NCBI GenBank assembly: GCA_028873695.1 | Contig: JAPPNU010000029.1 | Coordinates: forward strand, 1 to 36,932 | Source of the DNA: Gemmatimonadota bacterium | GTDB taxonomy: Bacteria; Latescibacterota; UBA2968; GCA-2709665 | Direction of reading: 5' to 3' | DNA: 36,932 bases | Shown: positions 1 to 7,951 of the stretch, piece by piece | How positions within the stretch are numbered: the first letter of the stretch is position 1 | Layout of the letters: each line of letters opens with the position of its first letter | Notes under the pieces: model-generated | Database searches by the model: none | What the model was told of the DNA's origin: nothing | What the model saw: the letters and a program-made list of their open reading frames with translations, nothing else | Translations under genes and position numbers: made by a program

Positions 1-53
1 ACCGGCGCTTTTGCAGCCGCGCGAAGACCGCTGGGAATTTTAAGACAGCTTCT
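1..53. repeat. 53-bp dispersed repeat, copy 1 (may extend left of the window)
   Basis: Positions 1-53 match 8817-8869 with one mismatch (position 20, C against T). The match stops at position 53, which is the last base of the stop codon of the neighbouring minus-strand aldolase gene. Because the window starts inside the repeat, its left boundary here is unknown. No coding potential is apparent. Confidence 0.85.
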
Positions 54-925
54 TACGTAAGCAGGGGTTTCATGGCCGCTTCGAGTTCGGCCATTTCGCG
101 TTCCGTAAGGGGCTTTACCGGTTTGCGGCACGGGCCCACGGGTCTTCCGGAGAGATTCGTGGCGGCCTTTACGGAAGCGTTGTAAACGTGATTCCAGAAA
201 AAGCGGTTGGCGGGAAACATGCGGCGCCAGAGGTCCCTTGCCTCGGAGATCTGCCCGCCAGCCACCAGATCGTAGAGATCGACGGCTTCCCCCGGCATGG
301 CGTTGACCGCTCCCCAGACACATCCCGGACATCCTGCAACCAGGCTGAAGAAGGCGATGGGGTCCCCGCCGTTGAAGACCTCCGCGTCAATCGCCAGCAG
401 TTCCTGAATTCGCAGAATATCCGCCATACTGTCCTTGATGTAATGGATGTTCTCCACTTCCATAAGGCGTCTGAAGAACGCGGGCGTGATATCGATTCCC
501 GTGTGGACGGGGATGTTGTAGACCATAATGGGCGTGTTGACGGCGTCGGAAATTTCCGCGTAGTGGTCGAACACGCCTTCCATGTCAGGACCCTCGAAGT
601 ACGGCGGCAGCACGAGCAGGCAGTCCGCGCCTGCGCCCTCGGCGTGCCGGGCGTATTCGATCGTCTCCGACGTGCTCACCGCGGAGGCCATAGCGACAAA
701 GCCGGACCTTCCATCGATGTGTCCGGCGGCCAGTTCGACAAGCCGCCTGCGTTCCTCCGGTCGCAGGCAGGCGAACTCGCCCGTGCCGCCGTTGATGAGG
801 ATGCTGTGAACGCCCGCGTCGAGCATGGCGTCGATATGATTTCTCAGCGCGGATTCGTCGATCCGTTCGCCGTCGTCTGTAAACGGGGTGCATAAAGCCG
901 CGCAGATGCCCCTGAGTTTTTTCAT
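53..925 (-). CDS. Dihydrodipicolinate synthase / N-acetylneuraminate lyase family protein
   Basis: This is a 290-residue class I (Schiff-base) aldolase of the DapA/NanA family, a cytoplasmic TIM barrel that joins or splits pyruvate and an aldehyde. The GGTGEF motif lies at residues 46-51, the YNIP motif with the catalytic tyrosine at Y136, and the Schiff-base lysine in YIKDS at K164, at the spacing expected for the family. The start at 925 is chosen because an AGGAG box lies just upstream; an upstream in-frame start at 961 lacks one. YNIP is more typical of lyases such as NanA or sugar-acid aldolases than the YNVP of biosynthetic DapA, so a catabolic role is likely. It stands alone on the minus strand, diverging from the next gene. 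Substrate is unresolved. Its stop codon touches the repeat at 1-53. Confidence 0.9.
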   Translation of the reverse strand: MKKLRGICAALCTPFTDDGERIDESALRNHIDAMLDAGVHSILINGGTGEFACLRPEERRRLVELAAGHIDGRSGFVAMASAVSTSETIEYARHAEGAGADCLLVLPPYFEGPDMEGVFDHYAEISDAVNTPIMVYNIPVHTGIDITPAFFRRLMEVENIHYIKDSMADILRIQELLAIDAEVFNGGDPIAFFSLVAGCPGCVWGAVNAMPGEAVDLYDLVAGGQISEARDLWRRMFPANRFFWNHVYNASVKAATNLSGRPVGPCRKPVKPLTEREMAELEAAMKPLLT

Positions 926-1361
926 GGCGGTCTCCTGGCTTCTTCTGTTCACAAAGCTCAAACCTGCAACACGGCCTCGTACCTTCGTGGATCATTCACC
1001 CTGGTATTCGTCGCCCGGCTGTCGAGCGAAAACCCGGTTCTCGTCCCATGGCCGGTGGCCCGGAATATTGTCCCGCGAAAGTACGGCGAGATTCTGATTT
1101 ATACAAGAACACAATGAAAAGGGAGAGGTGCGAGGAGGGTCGGCGGTTTAGATGGGTCTTGACTCTGACCGGGGAAAAATCAATATTGGCGGGATTCTGG
1201 AACGGGCGGCGACGCACGTCTAGCGCACCCATTTGCGCTGCGCAATTGCCGTCGGCATTCTGTTCGATCCCGTTCGCGATTTCCCGCCCCGGCGCCACCC
1301 GACGGGTACCGGAACCAGCGCAGCAGGGGCTCGCATTGTCGGTTTTTCGGAGGAGGTTGAC
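926..1361. other. Divergent intergenic region, 436 bp
   Basis: This is non-coding sequence between the minus-strand aldolase start and the plus-strand propeller gene start, so it should hold both promoters. Short open frames across it show no recognisable protein features. I see a candidate plus-strand promoter at 1159-1187 and no hairpin or riboswitch-like structure that I can defend. Confidence 0.5.
1159..1187 (+). promoter_or_regulatory. Candidate sigma70-type promoter for the propeller gene
   Basis: TTGACT (1159-1164) is followed after 17 bp by AATATT (1182-1187). The -35 is close to consensus and the -10 matches four of six positions. It would leave a leader of roughly 170 nt before the start at 1362. 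The match is by eye only. Confidence 0.3.
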
Positions 1362-3161
1362 ATGTCGCAGGTGAGGGAAGTTGGCATTCCGGTTCGCGCG
1401 GTGAATCGCGCGGCGCTGTACGCGGGACGAAACGGCGCCGGCGAGCCGTGTCTGTATGCGACCATGTCGCAGCAGGCCGCGAATCTCTTCGTATTGCAGA
1501 TCGATCCGGAAACGGGCGGGTTGCGTCAATTCTGGGCGGACGTTCCCGACTCGAACTATACCACGGCGGTGTATCAGGCGCGGAACGGACGCCTCTATAT
1601 CGGGGCGGCGCACTCGGGGCAACTCTACTGTTTCGATCCCGAGCAGGACGACCTGGTGAATTTCGGCACGATTAACGGCACGGCGGCGATTTTTCCGTGC
1701 AGTATCGACGAGGATTCACAGGGCGTGATCTGGATTTCCAGCTACGGCGCCGCGGATCTGACGAGCTTCAATCCCGATACCGGTGAGTTTACCCGGTACG
1801 GACGCCTGGACGAAGTCGATATGTACGCCTACTGTCACGTGAATGCCGACGATACGGTCGCATCGATGATCATGCAGACCCGCCCGCACGTGGTGGTCCT
1901 GGACCCGAAGACCGGTGAAAAGAGGACCGTGGGTCCCGTCGTGACGCGCGGCGACGGAACGCTGACCCTTCACCGGGGGGCGGACGGCAACCTTTATATC
2001 GAATCGAGCGAGGGGAATTACCGCGTGGAGGGCATGAATGCCGTCCCGGTGGAAGAAACCGTTCCCGCTGCAACCGTCCGGTCCTCCTTGCCCGACGGCA
2101 GTACCTTCCGATTCGTGGACGCGGCGGAGCAGACGTGCCGGATTCTTGAAGTAACGGGTCCGGACGGCGCTGTGAAGACGTTCAATATCGAATTCGAGGC
2201 GGCCGGAACGGATATCTTCTGCCTGCACGGTGGTCCCGACGGGTGTGTGTACGGGTCCAGCGTACTTCCGGAGCGGCTGTTCCGATATGATCCGGGTACG
2301 GATGACCTTGCGGACCTGGGCATCTGTTCGACCTCCACCGGCGAGGCCTATTCGATGGCGAATCTGGACGGCAGGATATATATCTCGTCATACCCGGGAG
2401 CGAAGATCTCGATTTACGATCCTTCGCAGCCGTACCGATTCGGCGAAAGCCGGGGCAGCAATCCCTGGGACGTCGGACGGGTGGACGATATTTCGTACCG
2501 TCCCCGTTCCACGCTGGCGGGTCCAGGCGGAAAGGTCTGGCTGGCATCGGTTCCCGACTACGGAAGGTGGGGCGGGCCGCTCTCATATTATGACCCGAGT
2601 ACGGAGGAGAAAAAGGCGTTTTACCGCATCGTGGGAGACGCGAGTTGCTATACGCTGGCGCACCTGGAGGCTGAAGCCCTGATCGCCGTGGGCACGACCG
2701 TCAGCGCCGGCAGCGGGACCCAGCCCCGTGTGGACGAAGCGGTGCTGTTCCTCTTCGATTACGAGAACGAGGAGAAAGTCTGGGAAGGTGCGCCGGACCC
2801 GCCGGTGAGGGTATTCAGTGCGCTCTGCGCTCTCCCCGATGGACGGCTGATCGGGACGTTCAGCGGCGGCGAACGCGGACCCGAGCTTTTCGTGTTCGAC
2901 CCCGCGACGCGGGCGTTTACGGACCGGATCGCAGCGCCCGAAGGCGGCCCGGTGGACAACGGGCTGCAACTGGGGCCGGACGGGATGATCTATGGCCTCA
3001 CCCATACCCTCATCTACCGGCTGGATCCCGGTTCGCTGACGTTCGACGTCATCGTGGAATTCGAAGAAAAGTTGAAGGGCCACGGGGCGGCGGGGCCGAT
3101 CCTGGGGAATGAGATCTATTTCTCCTCCGGGCACCGGCTCCTGGCGGCGGAGATATTGTAG
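1362..3161 (+). CDS. Beta-propeller protein of unknown function (SMP-30/NHL-like repeats)
   Basis: This is a 599-residue protein built of repeated propeller-like strands. At least nine units carry a variant of a (F/Y/L)DP-x-T/S turn, such as FDPEQDDLVNFG, FNPDTGEFTRYG, LDPKTGEKRTVG, YDPGTDDLADLG, YDPSTEEKKAFY and FDPATRAFTDR. Each follows a hydrophobic strand of the G-x-(I/V/L)-(Y/W) type, as in quinoprotein, NHL or SMP-30-like propellers. The number of units suggests one large or two small propellers. No signal peptide or membrane segment is seen, so it looks cytoplasmic. The ATG at 1362 has a GGAGG box at about 1350 with good spacing; an open frame extending further upstream lacks one. Enzymatic residues cannot be assigned. 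It could be a lactonase-like enzyme or a binding scaffold. Confidence 0.75.
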   Translation: MSQVREVGIPVRAVNRAALYAGRNGAGEPCLYATMSQQAANLFVLQIDPETGGLRQFWADVPDSNYTTAVYQARNGRLYIGAAHSGQLYCFDPEQDDLVNFGTINGTAAIFPCSIDEDSQGVIWISSYGAADLTSFNPDTGEFTRYGRLDEVDMYAYCHVNADDTVASMIMQTRPHVVVLDPKTGEKRTVGPVVTRGDGTLTLHRGADGNLYIESSEGNYRVEGMNAVPVEETVPAATVRSSLPDGSTFRFVDAAEQTCRILEVTGPDGAVKTFNIEFEAAGTDIFCLHGGPDGCVYGSSVLPERLFRYDPGTDDLADLGICSTSTGEAYSMANLDGRIYISSYPGAKISIYDPSQPYRFGESRGSNPWDVGRVDDISYRPRSTLAGPGGKVWLASVPDYGRWGGPLSYYDPSTEEKKAFYRIVGDASCYTLAHLEAEALIAVGTTVSAGSGTQPRVDEAVLFLFDYENEEKVWEGAPDPPVRVFSALCALPDGRLIGTFSGGERGPELFVFDPATRAFTDRIAAPEGGPVDNGLQLGPDGMIYGLTHTLIYRLDPGSLTFDVIVEFEEKLKGHGAAGPILGNEIYFSSGHRLLAAEIL

Positions 3162-3243
3162 CGAAGCCGGAGAACACGCGGGCTGATCAGTCGCAGGCCG
3201 AGTGTGTTTTTCGGGCGGTTTGCGGAGCTCAAAGGAGGACGTT

Positions 3244-3657
3244 GTGTCAGAGAAAGTCGAAAAGACGGATGAAGAGTGGCGTGAATTGCTCTCGCCGGAA
3301 CAGTTTCGTGTAACGAGAAGGGGTGGAACGGAGCGGGCGTTTACGGGCGAGTACCACGACTTCAAGGGAAATGGGGCCTATCTCTGCGTGTGCTGCGGAA
3401 ACGAGCTGTTTCAGTCGGATACCAAGTACGATTCCTGCACCGGGTGGCCGAGTTTCTGGGCGCCGACTGACGACGCAAACGTGGAAACGGAAGCCGACCA
3501 CGCCTACGGGATGGTACGAACGGAAGTCAAATGCAGCCGGTGCGATGCCCATCTCGGTCATGTTTTCGAAGATGGCCCCCGTCCCACCGGACTGCGCTAC
3601 TGCATGAATTCCGCGGCGCTGGACTTTGTTGATAATGACGCCGGAAAAGAGGATTGA
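3244..3657 (+). CDS. msrB: Peptide-methionine (R)-S-oxide reductase MsrB
   Basis: MsrB reduces methionine-R-sulfoxide in oxidised proteins, with thioredoxin as the usual electron donor. The 137-residue protein is a complete single-domain MsrB. The zinc site is formed by C48 and C51 (CVCC) and C97 and C100 (CSRC). The catalytic cysteine is C120 in RYCMNS. A resolving cysteine, C65, precedes the GWPSF motif. The start is the GTG at 3244, which has AAAGGAGGA six bases upstream; an upstream in-frame codon at 3202 would add residues not seen in the family and lacks a ribosome binding site. No signal peptide is present, so it acts in the cytoplasm. It is not fused to MsrA, and no msrA is in the window. 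It lies 82 bp after the propeller gene and about 100 bp before the GyrI-like gene. Confidence 0.96.
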   Translation: MSEKVEKTDEEWRELLSPEQFRVTRRGGTERAFTGEYHDFKGNGAYLCVCCGNELFQSDTKYDSCTGWPSFWAPTDDANVETEADHAYGMVRTEVKCSRCDAHLGHVFEDGPRPTGLRYCMNSAALDFVDNDAGKED

Positions 3658-3759
3658 ACGTACCACCGCCAGTGTCCTGTCCCGGAATTCTCACGCTGTA
3701 CTGAAGACGTTCGAGTTGACTGACGACGTCGATACGAACCGACAATGGAGGATGCATCA

Positions 3760-4221
3760 ATGAGCCTGGATTTCGCCACGCGGGAAATCGATTCGCAGCC
3801 GATCGTGGGCATCCGCGCCACAACCACGATGGAAGAGATCAAACAGGTCATCGGCGCCCTCTTCGGCGAGGTTATGGAATATCTCACCGGGAACGGACTT
3901 GCTCCGGCGGGGATGCCGTTCACGATCTACCACGAGATGGACGCCGAACGGCTGGTGATGGAATGCGGGATGCCGGTGGCTTCGCCCGTTGAGGGGACCG
4001 AACGCGTTCGACCGGGCGAACTGCCCGCCGGGAAGGTCGCGACCGTAACCCACATGGGTCCGTACGAGCAACTGGGGCAGACCTGGTCGGCGCTGATGAA
4101 ATGGATGGAAGATGAGGGCCTGCAGGCGGCCTGCGCGCCCTGGGAGGTATACGTGACGGACCCCGGCGAGGAGCCCGACCAGTCGAAGTGGCGTACCGAT
4201 ATCTTCTTTCCCATACGCTGA
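3760..4221 (+). CDS. GyrI-like / AraC effector-binding domain protein
   Basis: This is a 153-residue stand-alone domain of the GyrI-like (SHV/BacT) superfamily, which binds small hydrophobic ligands. The domain occurs either as the effector half of AraC or MerR regulators or alone. Family signatures are an early IVGIRATT strand, an acidic helix, the PAGMPFTIYHEMD strand region, and late PAGKVATVTHMGPYEQLGQTW followed by a C-terminal (T/V)DIFFPIR strand. There is no DNA-binding domain. Two in-frame ATGs are close together; the second, at 3760, is preferred because GGAGG sits eight bases before it and overlaps the first. The ligand is unknown. It may buffer or hydrolyse a small molecule, as reported for some stand-alone members. 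Confidence 0.82.
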   Translation: MSLDFATREIDSQPIVGIRATTTMEEIKQVIGALFGEVMEYLTGNGLAPAGMPFTIYHEMDAERLVMECGMPVASPVEGTERVRPGELPAGKVATVTHMGPYEQLGQTWSALMKWMEDEGLQAACAPWEVYVTDPGEEPDQSKWRTDIFFPIR

Positions 4222-4289
4222 GCCGCGGGGAGCACGCATCGGCCTCGGTTCGGGCATTCCGTGAGAATCCATGGCTTAAGGAGTCAAGA

Positions 4290-5102
4290 ATGAAATACCG
4301 CTTTGCCGAAATGATCTGGTATGAAATCAAGGAGGCTGCTGAACAGGACCGTGTTGCCGTCCTGCCGGTCGCGACGTACGAGGACCACGGTCCGCACCTT
4401 CCCGTGGATACCGACGTCGTTCTCTGCACGGAGATCTGTGAAAGGGCCGTGTCGCGGATCCCGTCCGAGGCCGTCCTGGCTCCGCCGGTCCCACACGGGT
4501 ACAGCCCCCACCACATGGATTTTCACGGCACGCTGACGATCACGTGGGACACCTTCATCCGATACGTCAAGGACGTCTGCTGCAGCCTCGCCTACCACGG
4601 TTTCAGGCGAATTCTGGTTGTCAACGGCCACGGCAGCAATACGCCCCCGCTGGATCTGGCAACTCGCTTGACGGTGATCGAATATGAGGGCAGGGTTCTG
4701 TGCGGTTCGGTAAATCACTGGGGGCTGCGGAAAGTGAAAGAGGTGGGACGCGAACTGAGGGAGTCGAACTACGGCGGGACCTCCCACGGCGGGGAGTTCG
4801 AGACGTCGCTGTACCTGGCGTTGAAGCCGGACCTGGTGGACATGAGCAAGGCGGTCGACGAACGGTCGCCCCTTTCGAACAGCTTCCAGTCCGATCTGCT
4901 GGCGGGCGGCCATCCGGAAGGGTCCAGCGCGAATTTCACGCCGTACTGGAGCACGAAGACGGCCAGCGGCGTAATGGGAGACGCGACGAAGGCCAGCCGG
5001 GAGAAGGGGGAGAAGTTCCTTGAAGCGGGTATCGAGGGACTGATCGAACTGGTCCGGGAACTCAGGGCAACGGAAATCATGGACCGCCGCGATCAGCATT
5101 AA
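4290..5102 (+). CDS. Creatininase family amidohydrolase
   Basis: This is a 270-residue metal-dependent amidohydrolase of the creatininase family, whose members hydrolyse cyclic amides such as creatinine or act on formamide intermediates. The motif PVATYEDHGPHLPVDTD (about residues 26-42) supplies ligands E31, H33 and D42. VNGHGSN (111-117) supplies H114 and HGGEFETS (166-173) supplies the late glutamate E169. All metal-ligand positions expected for the fold are present. The ATG at 4290 has AAGGAG six bases upstream; a longer open frame starting at 4188 overlaps the previous gene and is rejected. The protein should be cytoplasmic. Neighbouring genes do not reveal the substrate, and true creatinine hydrolysis should not be assumed. 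Confidence 0.9.
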   Translation: MKYRFAEMIWYEIKEAAEQDRVAVLPVATYEDHGPHLPVDTDVVLCTEICERAVSRIPSEAVLAPPVPHGYSPHHMDFHGTLTITWDTFIRYVKDVCCSLAYHGFRRILVVNGHGSNTPPLDLATRLTVIEYEGRVLCGSVNHWGLRKVKEVGRELRESNYGGTSHGGEFETSLYLALKPDLVDMSKAVDERSPLSNSFQSDLLAGGHPEGSSANFTPYWSTKTASGVMGDATKASREKGEKFLEAGIEGLIELVRELRATEIMDRRDQH

Positions 5103-5121
5103 AGGACGGCCAGTTAAAACA

Positions 5122-5144
5122 GCTATCAGCTATCAGCGGTCAGC
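5122..5144. repeat. Short tandem CTATCAG/GGTCAG repeat
   Basis: GCTATCAGCTATCAGCGGTCAGC is three near-identical 7-8 base units (CTATCAG, CTATCAG, CGGTCAG). It lies 20 bp after the creatininase-family stop codon. Confidence 0.6.
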
Positions 5145-5246
5145 TTGAATCAAGAACAAAAGACAAACATCAAAAAGCAAACGGCGGAACCACAGGAATC
5201 CGGGACGTTGACCTCTCTGATTCCCTGTTGTCCGCCCGGTTGTGGT

Positions 5247-5363
5247 GCGGGGGCTTTTCCGCGTCATTCCGTTCAGCATTAAAGTCCATGAATGCCTGCG
5301 CGGGTGGCAGGCCGGTAACTCACGTTTTCTCCATGAGGGGAGTTCGCGGAAAAGCAGCCCCGC
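5247..5363. repeat. Long-range imperfect inverted repeat
   Basis: The arm at 5247-5263 (GCGGGGGCTTTTCCGCG) pairs with the arm at 5345-5363, allowing a two-base bulge, around an 81-base loop. In RNA or single-stranded DNA this would form a large stem-loop. No gene is encoded in the loop. Confidence 0.6.
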
Positions 5364-5390
5364 GGCGTTTGAGCGGCGCCCTTCTTTTTC

Positions 5391-5424
5391 GCCCTTTTTC
5401 TTGGAGCGCAGCAAGAAAAAGGGC
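5391..5424. repeat. Perfect 13-bp inverted repeat with 8-base loop
   Basis: GCCCTTTTTCTTG at 5391-5403 is the exact reverse complement of 5412-5424, with GAGCGCAG between. It resembles REP-like palindromes. It has no trailing T-run on the plus strand, so it is not a typical intrinsic terminator. Confidence 0.75.
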
Positions 5425-5580
5425 AAGGGAATGGGGACGTTATGGGTGTGGGGGAAAATTCAAATGAAAGAGTTAATTGGCGAGGCGAGGCCTTACTCTT
5501 GCAGAATGACAATCCTGGAATGGATTGTCCACCGTCAGGCGACCTGACAGCACACCTGAGGCGGACGTAAGGGTTTACCC

Positions 5581-6582
5581 GTGAAAACGAACGTGTTCAC
5601 CAGCGGAGAAGATGGATACCACACGTACCGGATTCCGGCGGTGCTTGTTGCCACGGACGGTTCGTTGCTGGCCTTTTGCGAAGGCCGGCGGAACGACCGG
5701 AGCGATCACGGAGATATCGACCTTCTGGTGAAGCGTTCGGGAGACGGGGGGCAATCCTGGTCGGCCCAACAGATCGTGTACGGCGAGCCGGGAGAGGTGA
5801 CGATCGGCAATCCCTGTCCCGTGGTGGACGCGGAGACGGGCACGGTCTGGACGTTGTTCTGCAGAGACAACGTCGATGTGCTGGTCACGAAGAGTACAGA
5901 CGACGGCCTGACGTGGTCCGATCCCGTCGACATCACGCGGGACGTAAAGAAGCAGGCGTGGACATGGTACGCGACGGGCCCGGGAGTGGGCATTCAGCTC
6001 CGGAACGGCGCGCACAAGGGGCGGCTCCTGATACCCTGCGACCACCGGAACCCGGACGCGTACGATTGCGGTTCCCATTCCGTCTACAGCGATGACGGTG
6101 GAACGTCCTGGCGCCTGGGCGGTTCGGTCCGGCCGGGAGCCAATGAGTGCCAGTTCGGCGAACCCGCGGAAGGGACCGTCGTCATGACCACCCGGATGCA
6201 GACGCACAGCGAAGGGTATCGAGGAACCGCGTTAAGCCGGGACGGAGGCGAGTCCTGGTCCGGGTTCCGGCACGACCGCAACCTGCCCTGCCCCAAATGC
6301 CAGGCCAGCCTCGTGGGCGGCGACAGGAGCAACAGCCTGCTGTTTTCGAATCCCTCGGCTCCGGGTCCCGCGAGTCCGGGTGGCGGAGAGCGGGTCAATA
6401 TGACCGTCCGGCTGAGTAACGACGGAGGAAAGACCTGGCCCCAGACGAAATCGCTGCACGAAGGACCCGCGGCGTATTCCTGTCTCGTGACGCTTCCGCA
6501 GAACGAGGTCGGCTGCCTGTACGAAGCGGGAACAGAATCCCCCTACGAACACATTGTTTTCGAGCGTTTCAGGCTGGATTGA
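5581..6582 (+). CDS. Sialidase-fold (BNR/Asp-box) glycosidase, intracellular form
   Basis: This is a 333-residue six-bladed sialidase fold. The YRIP motif carries the first arginine (R17). Five Asp boxes (S-x-D-x-G-x-x-W) occur at residues 53-60, 105-112, 170-177, 219-226 and 279-286. A candidate third arginine is R277, and the nucleophilic tyrosine sits in GCLYE (Y314). These are the marks of exo-alpha-sialidases, although related Asp-box proteins act on other sugars. No signal peptide is present, unlike most secreted bacterial sialidases, so it may process imported oligosaccharides. The start is a GTG at 5581 with only a weak upstream ribosome binding site. The next gene starts ten bases after its stop, so the two are probably co-transcribed. 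Confidence 0.85.
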   Translation: MKTNVFTSGEDGYHTYRIPAVLVATDGSLLAFCEGRRNDRSDHGDIDLLVKRSGDGGQSWSAQQIVYGEPGEVTIGNPCPVVDAETGTVWTLFCRDNVDVLVTKSTDDGLTWSDPVDITRDVKKQAWTWYATGPGVGIQLRNGAHKGRLLIPCDHRNPDAYDCGSHSVYSDDGGTSWRLGGSVRPGANECQFGEPAEGTVVMTTRMQTHSEGYRGTALSRDGGESWSGFRHDRNLPCPKCQASLVGGDRSNSLLFSNPSAPGPASPGGGERVNMTVRLSNDGGKTWPQTKSLHEGPAAYSCLVTLPQNEVGCLYEAGTESPYEHIVFERFRLD

Positions 6583-6591
6583 GAAACCGCC

Positions 6592-7917
6592 ATGGATGAG
6601 ACATCGGCTGGCAGCGGTCCTCCGGTGGAAGAACGATATCGCGCGGCCAGCCCGCGTTCCCGGGCGGCCTTCGATCGGGCCAATGCGGTGATGCCGGGCG
6701 GGGTGAAAGGGGCGTACTTCTACCCGCCCTATCCGCTGACCGTCGAGCGGGGCGACGGGTGTTACGTGCACGATCTGGACGGCCGCAAGCTGGTGGACTT
6801 CAACAACCACCACACGGCTCAGATTCTGGGCCACAACCATCCCGCGGTCGTCGCAGCCGTGCGGGAGCAGGTCTCCGGGGGGATTGCGCTGAGCGCGCCC
6901 GCGGGCGTGGAGACCGAACTGGCCGAAGCCATTTGCGGCCGGGTGAAAACCGTTGAGAAGATCCGGTTCTGCAATTCAGGCACGGAAGCAACCCTGCACG
7001 CCATTCGACTGGCGCGGGGCGTCACCGGAAGGACGAAGATCGCCAAGTTCGAGGGCGGATATCACGGCAGCCACGACGTGGTGGAGGTGAGCGTGGCGCC
7101 GCCGCTGGACCGGGCGGGCCCCGCGTCGGCCCCGCATTCGGTTTCCACGGCGGGCGGCGCTTCGCCCAATGCCGCCGGCGAAGTCGTGGTCCTGCCGTAT
7201 AACGACGAAGACGCCGTGGAGAGACTGCTCGCGCGGCATCGGCGCGAACTGGCCTGCGTGATATTCGATCCGCGGGCGGGAATTCTCGCGCAGCGTGCGG
7301 AATTCGCGCAGTTCGTATGCGACATGGCGCGGCGGCACAATCTGATGGTGATTTTCGACGAGATTGTCGGATTCCGGGTCGGTACCGGGGGTCTGCAGGA
7401 GTACTACGGCATCGAACCGGATCTGACGACGTTTGGAAAAGTCATCGGCGGTGGATTTCCGGTGGGCGCCTTCGGCGGCCGGGCGGACCTGATGGACCGC
7501 TTCGACGCCTCCCGGGGGCCGACGGGTTTCTTTCAAAGCGGCACGTTCAGCGGTCATCCCGTGGCCATGGCCGCGGGCCTGGCGACCCTGAAGCAACTGA
7601 CGCCGGACGTGTTTGCGCATCTGAACCGGCTTGGAAAACGGCTCAGGGACGGGTTGAACCGCCTGTTTTCAGAGCGTGGCGTCGATGCGACGGCCGTGGG
7701 CGTGGGATCGTTGTTCAGCATCCACTTTTCGGGTGAGAGGATGTTGAATTACCGCCACCTGGCGCGGACCGACAAGGCGGCGGCGCACCGGCTGCTGCTG
7801 GGTCTGATCGAACAGGGCTATTTCCTGGGCAACGGGCTGTTGATGTGCGCCGTCTCCGCGCCGATGGACGAGGGTCACGTGGACGGCTTGATAGAGGCCG
7901 TGGACAGGGCGATATAG
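6592..7917 (+). CDS. Class III aminotransferase, glutamate-1-semialdehyde aminomutase-like
   Basis: This is a 441-residue PLP-dependent class III aminotransferase. The PLP-binding region NSGTEAT is at residues 128-134, the aspartate to the PLP nitrogen is D256 in FDEIVGFR, and the Schiff-base lysine is K283 in FGKVIGGG. DEIVGFR and the FGKVIGGGFPVGAFGG stretch are typical of the glutamate-1-semialdehyde 2,1-aminomutase branch. However, this branch also holds many catabolic transaminases, and no other haem-biosynthesis gene is nearby. A true HemL would lack the extended N-terminus seen here. It starts ten bases after the sialidase-fold gene, with a weak ribosome binding site. It probably acts on an amino-sugar or amino-acid derivative in the same pathway. 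Confidence 0.88.
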   Translation: MDETSAGSGPPVEERYRAASPRSRAAFDRANAVMPGGVKGAYFYPPYPLTVERGDGCYVHDLDGRKLVDFNNHHTAQILGHNHPAVVAAVREQVSGGIALSAPAGVETELAEAICGRVKTVEKIRFCNSGTEATLHAIRLARGVTGRTKIAKFEGGYHGSHDVVEVSVAPPLDRAGPASAPHSVSTAGGASPNAAGEVVVLPYNDEDAVERLLARHRRELACVIFDPRAGILAQRAEFAQFVCDMARRHNLMVIFDEIVGFRVGTGGLQEYYGIEPDLTTFGKVIGGGFPVGAFGGRADLMDRFDASRGPTGFFQSGTFSGHPVAMAAGLATLKQLTPDVFAHLNRLGKRLRDGLNRLFSERGVDATAVGVGSLFSIHFSGERMLNYRHLARTDKAAAHRLLLGLIEQGYFLGNGLLMCAVSAPMDEGHVDGLIEAVDRAI

Positions 7918-7951
7918 AGACGCTACGGACGTTTATTCGGGAGGAAATCTG

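Larger units (their letters stand above)
5103..5580. other. Structured intergenic region, 478 bp
   Basis: No convincing gene lies here; open frames on both strands are short and low in information. The region holds a short CTATCAG-type direct repeat, a long-range inverted repeat and a perfect 13-bp hairpin, listed separately. Near 5500 there is also a GCAGAATGAC motif that resembles half of the palindromic element at 19106-19263. Confidence 0.6.
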
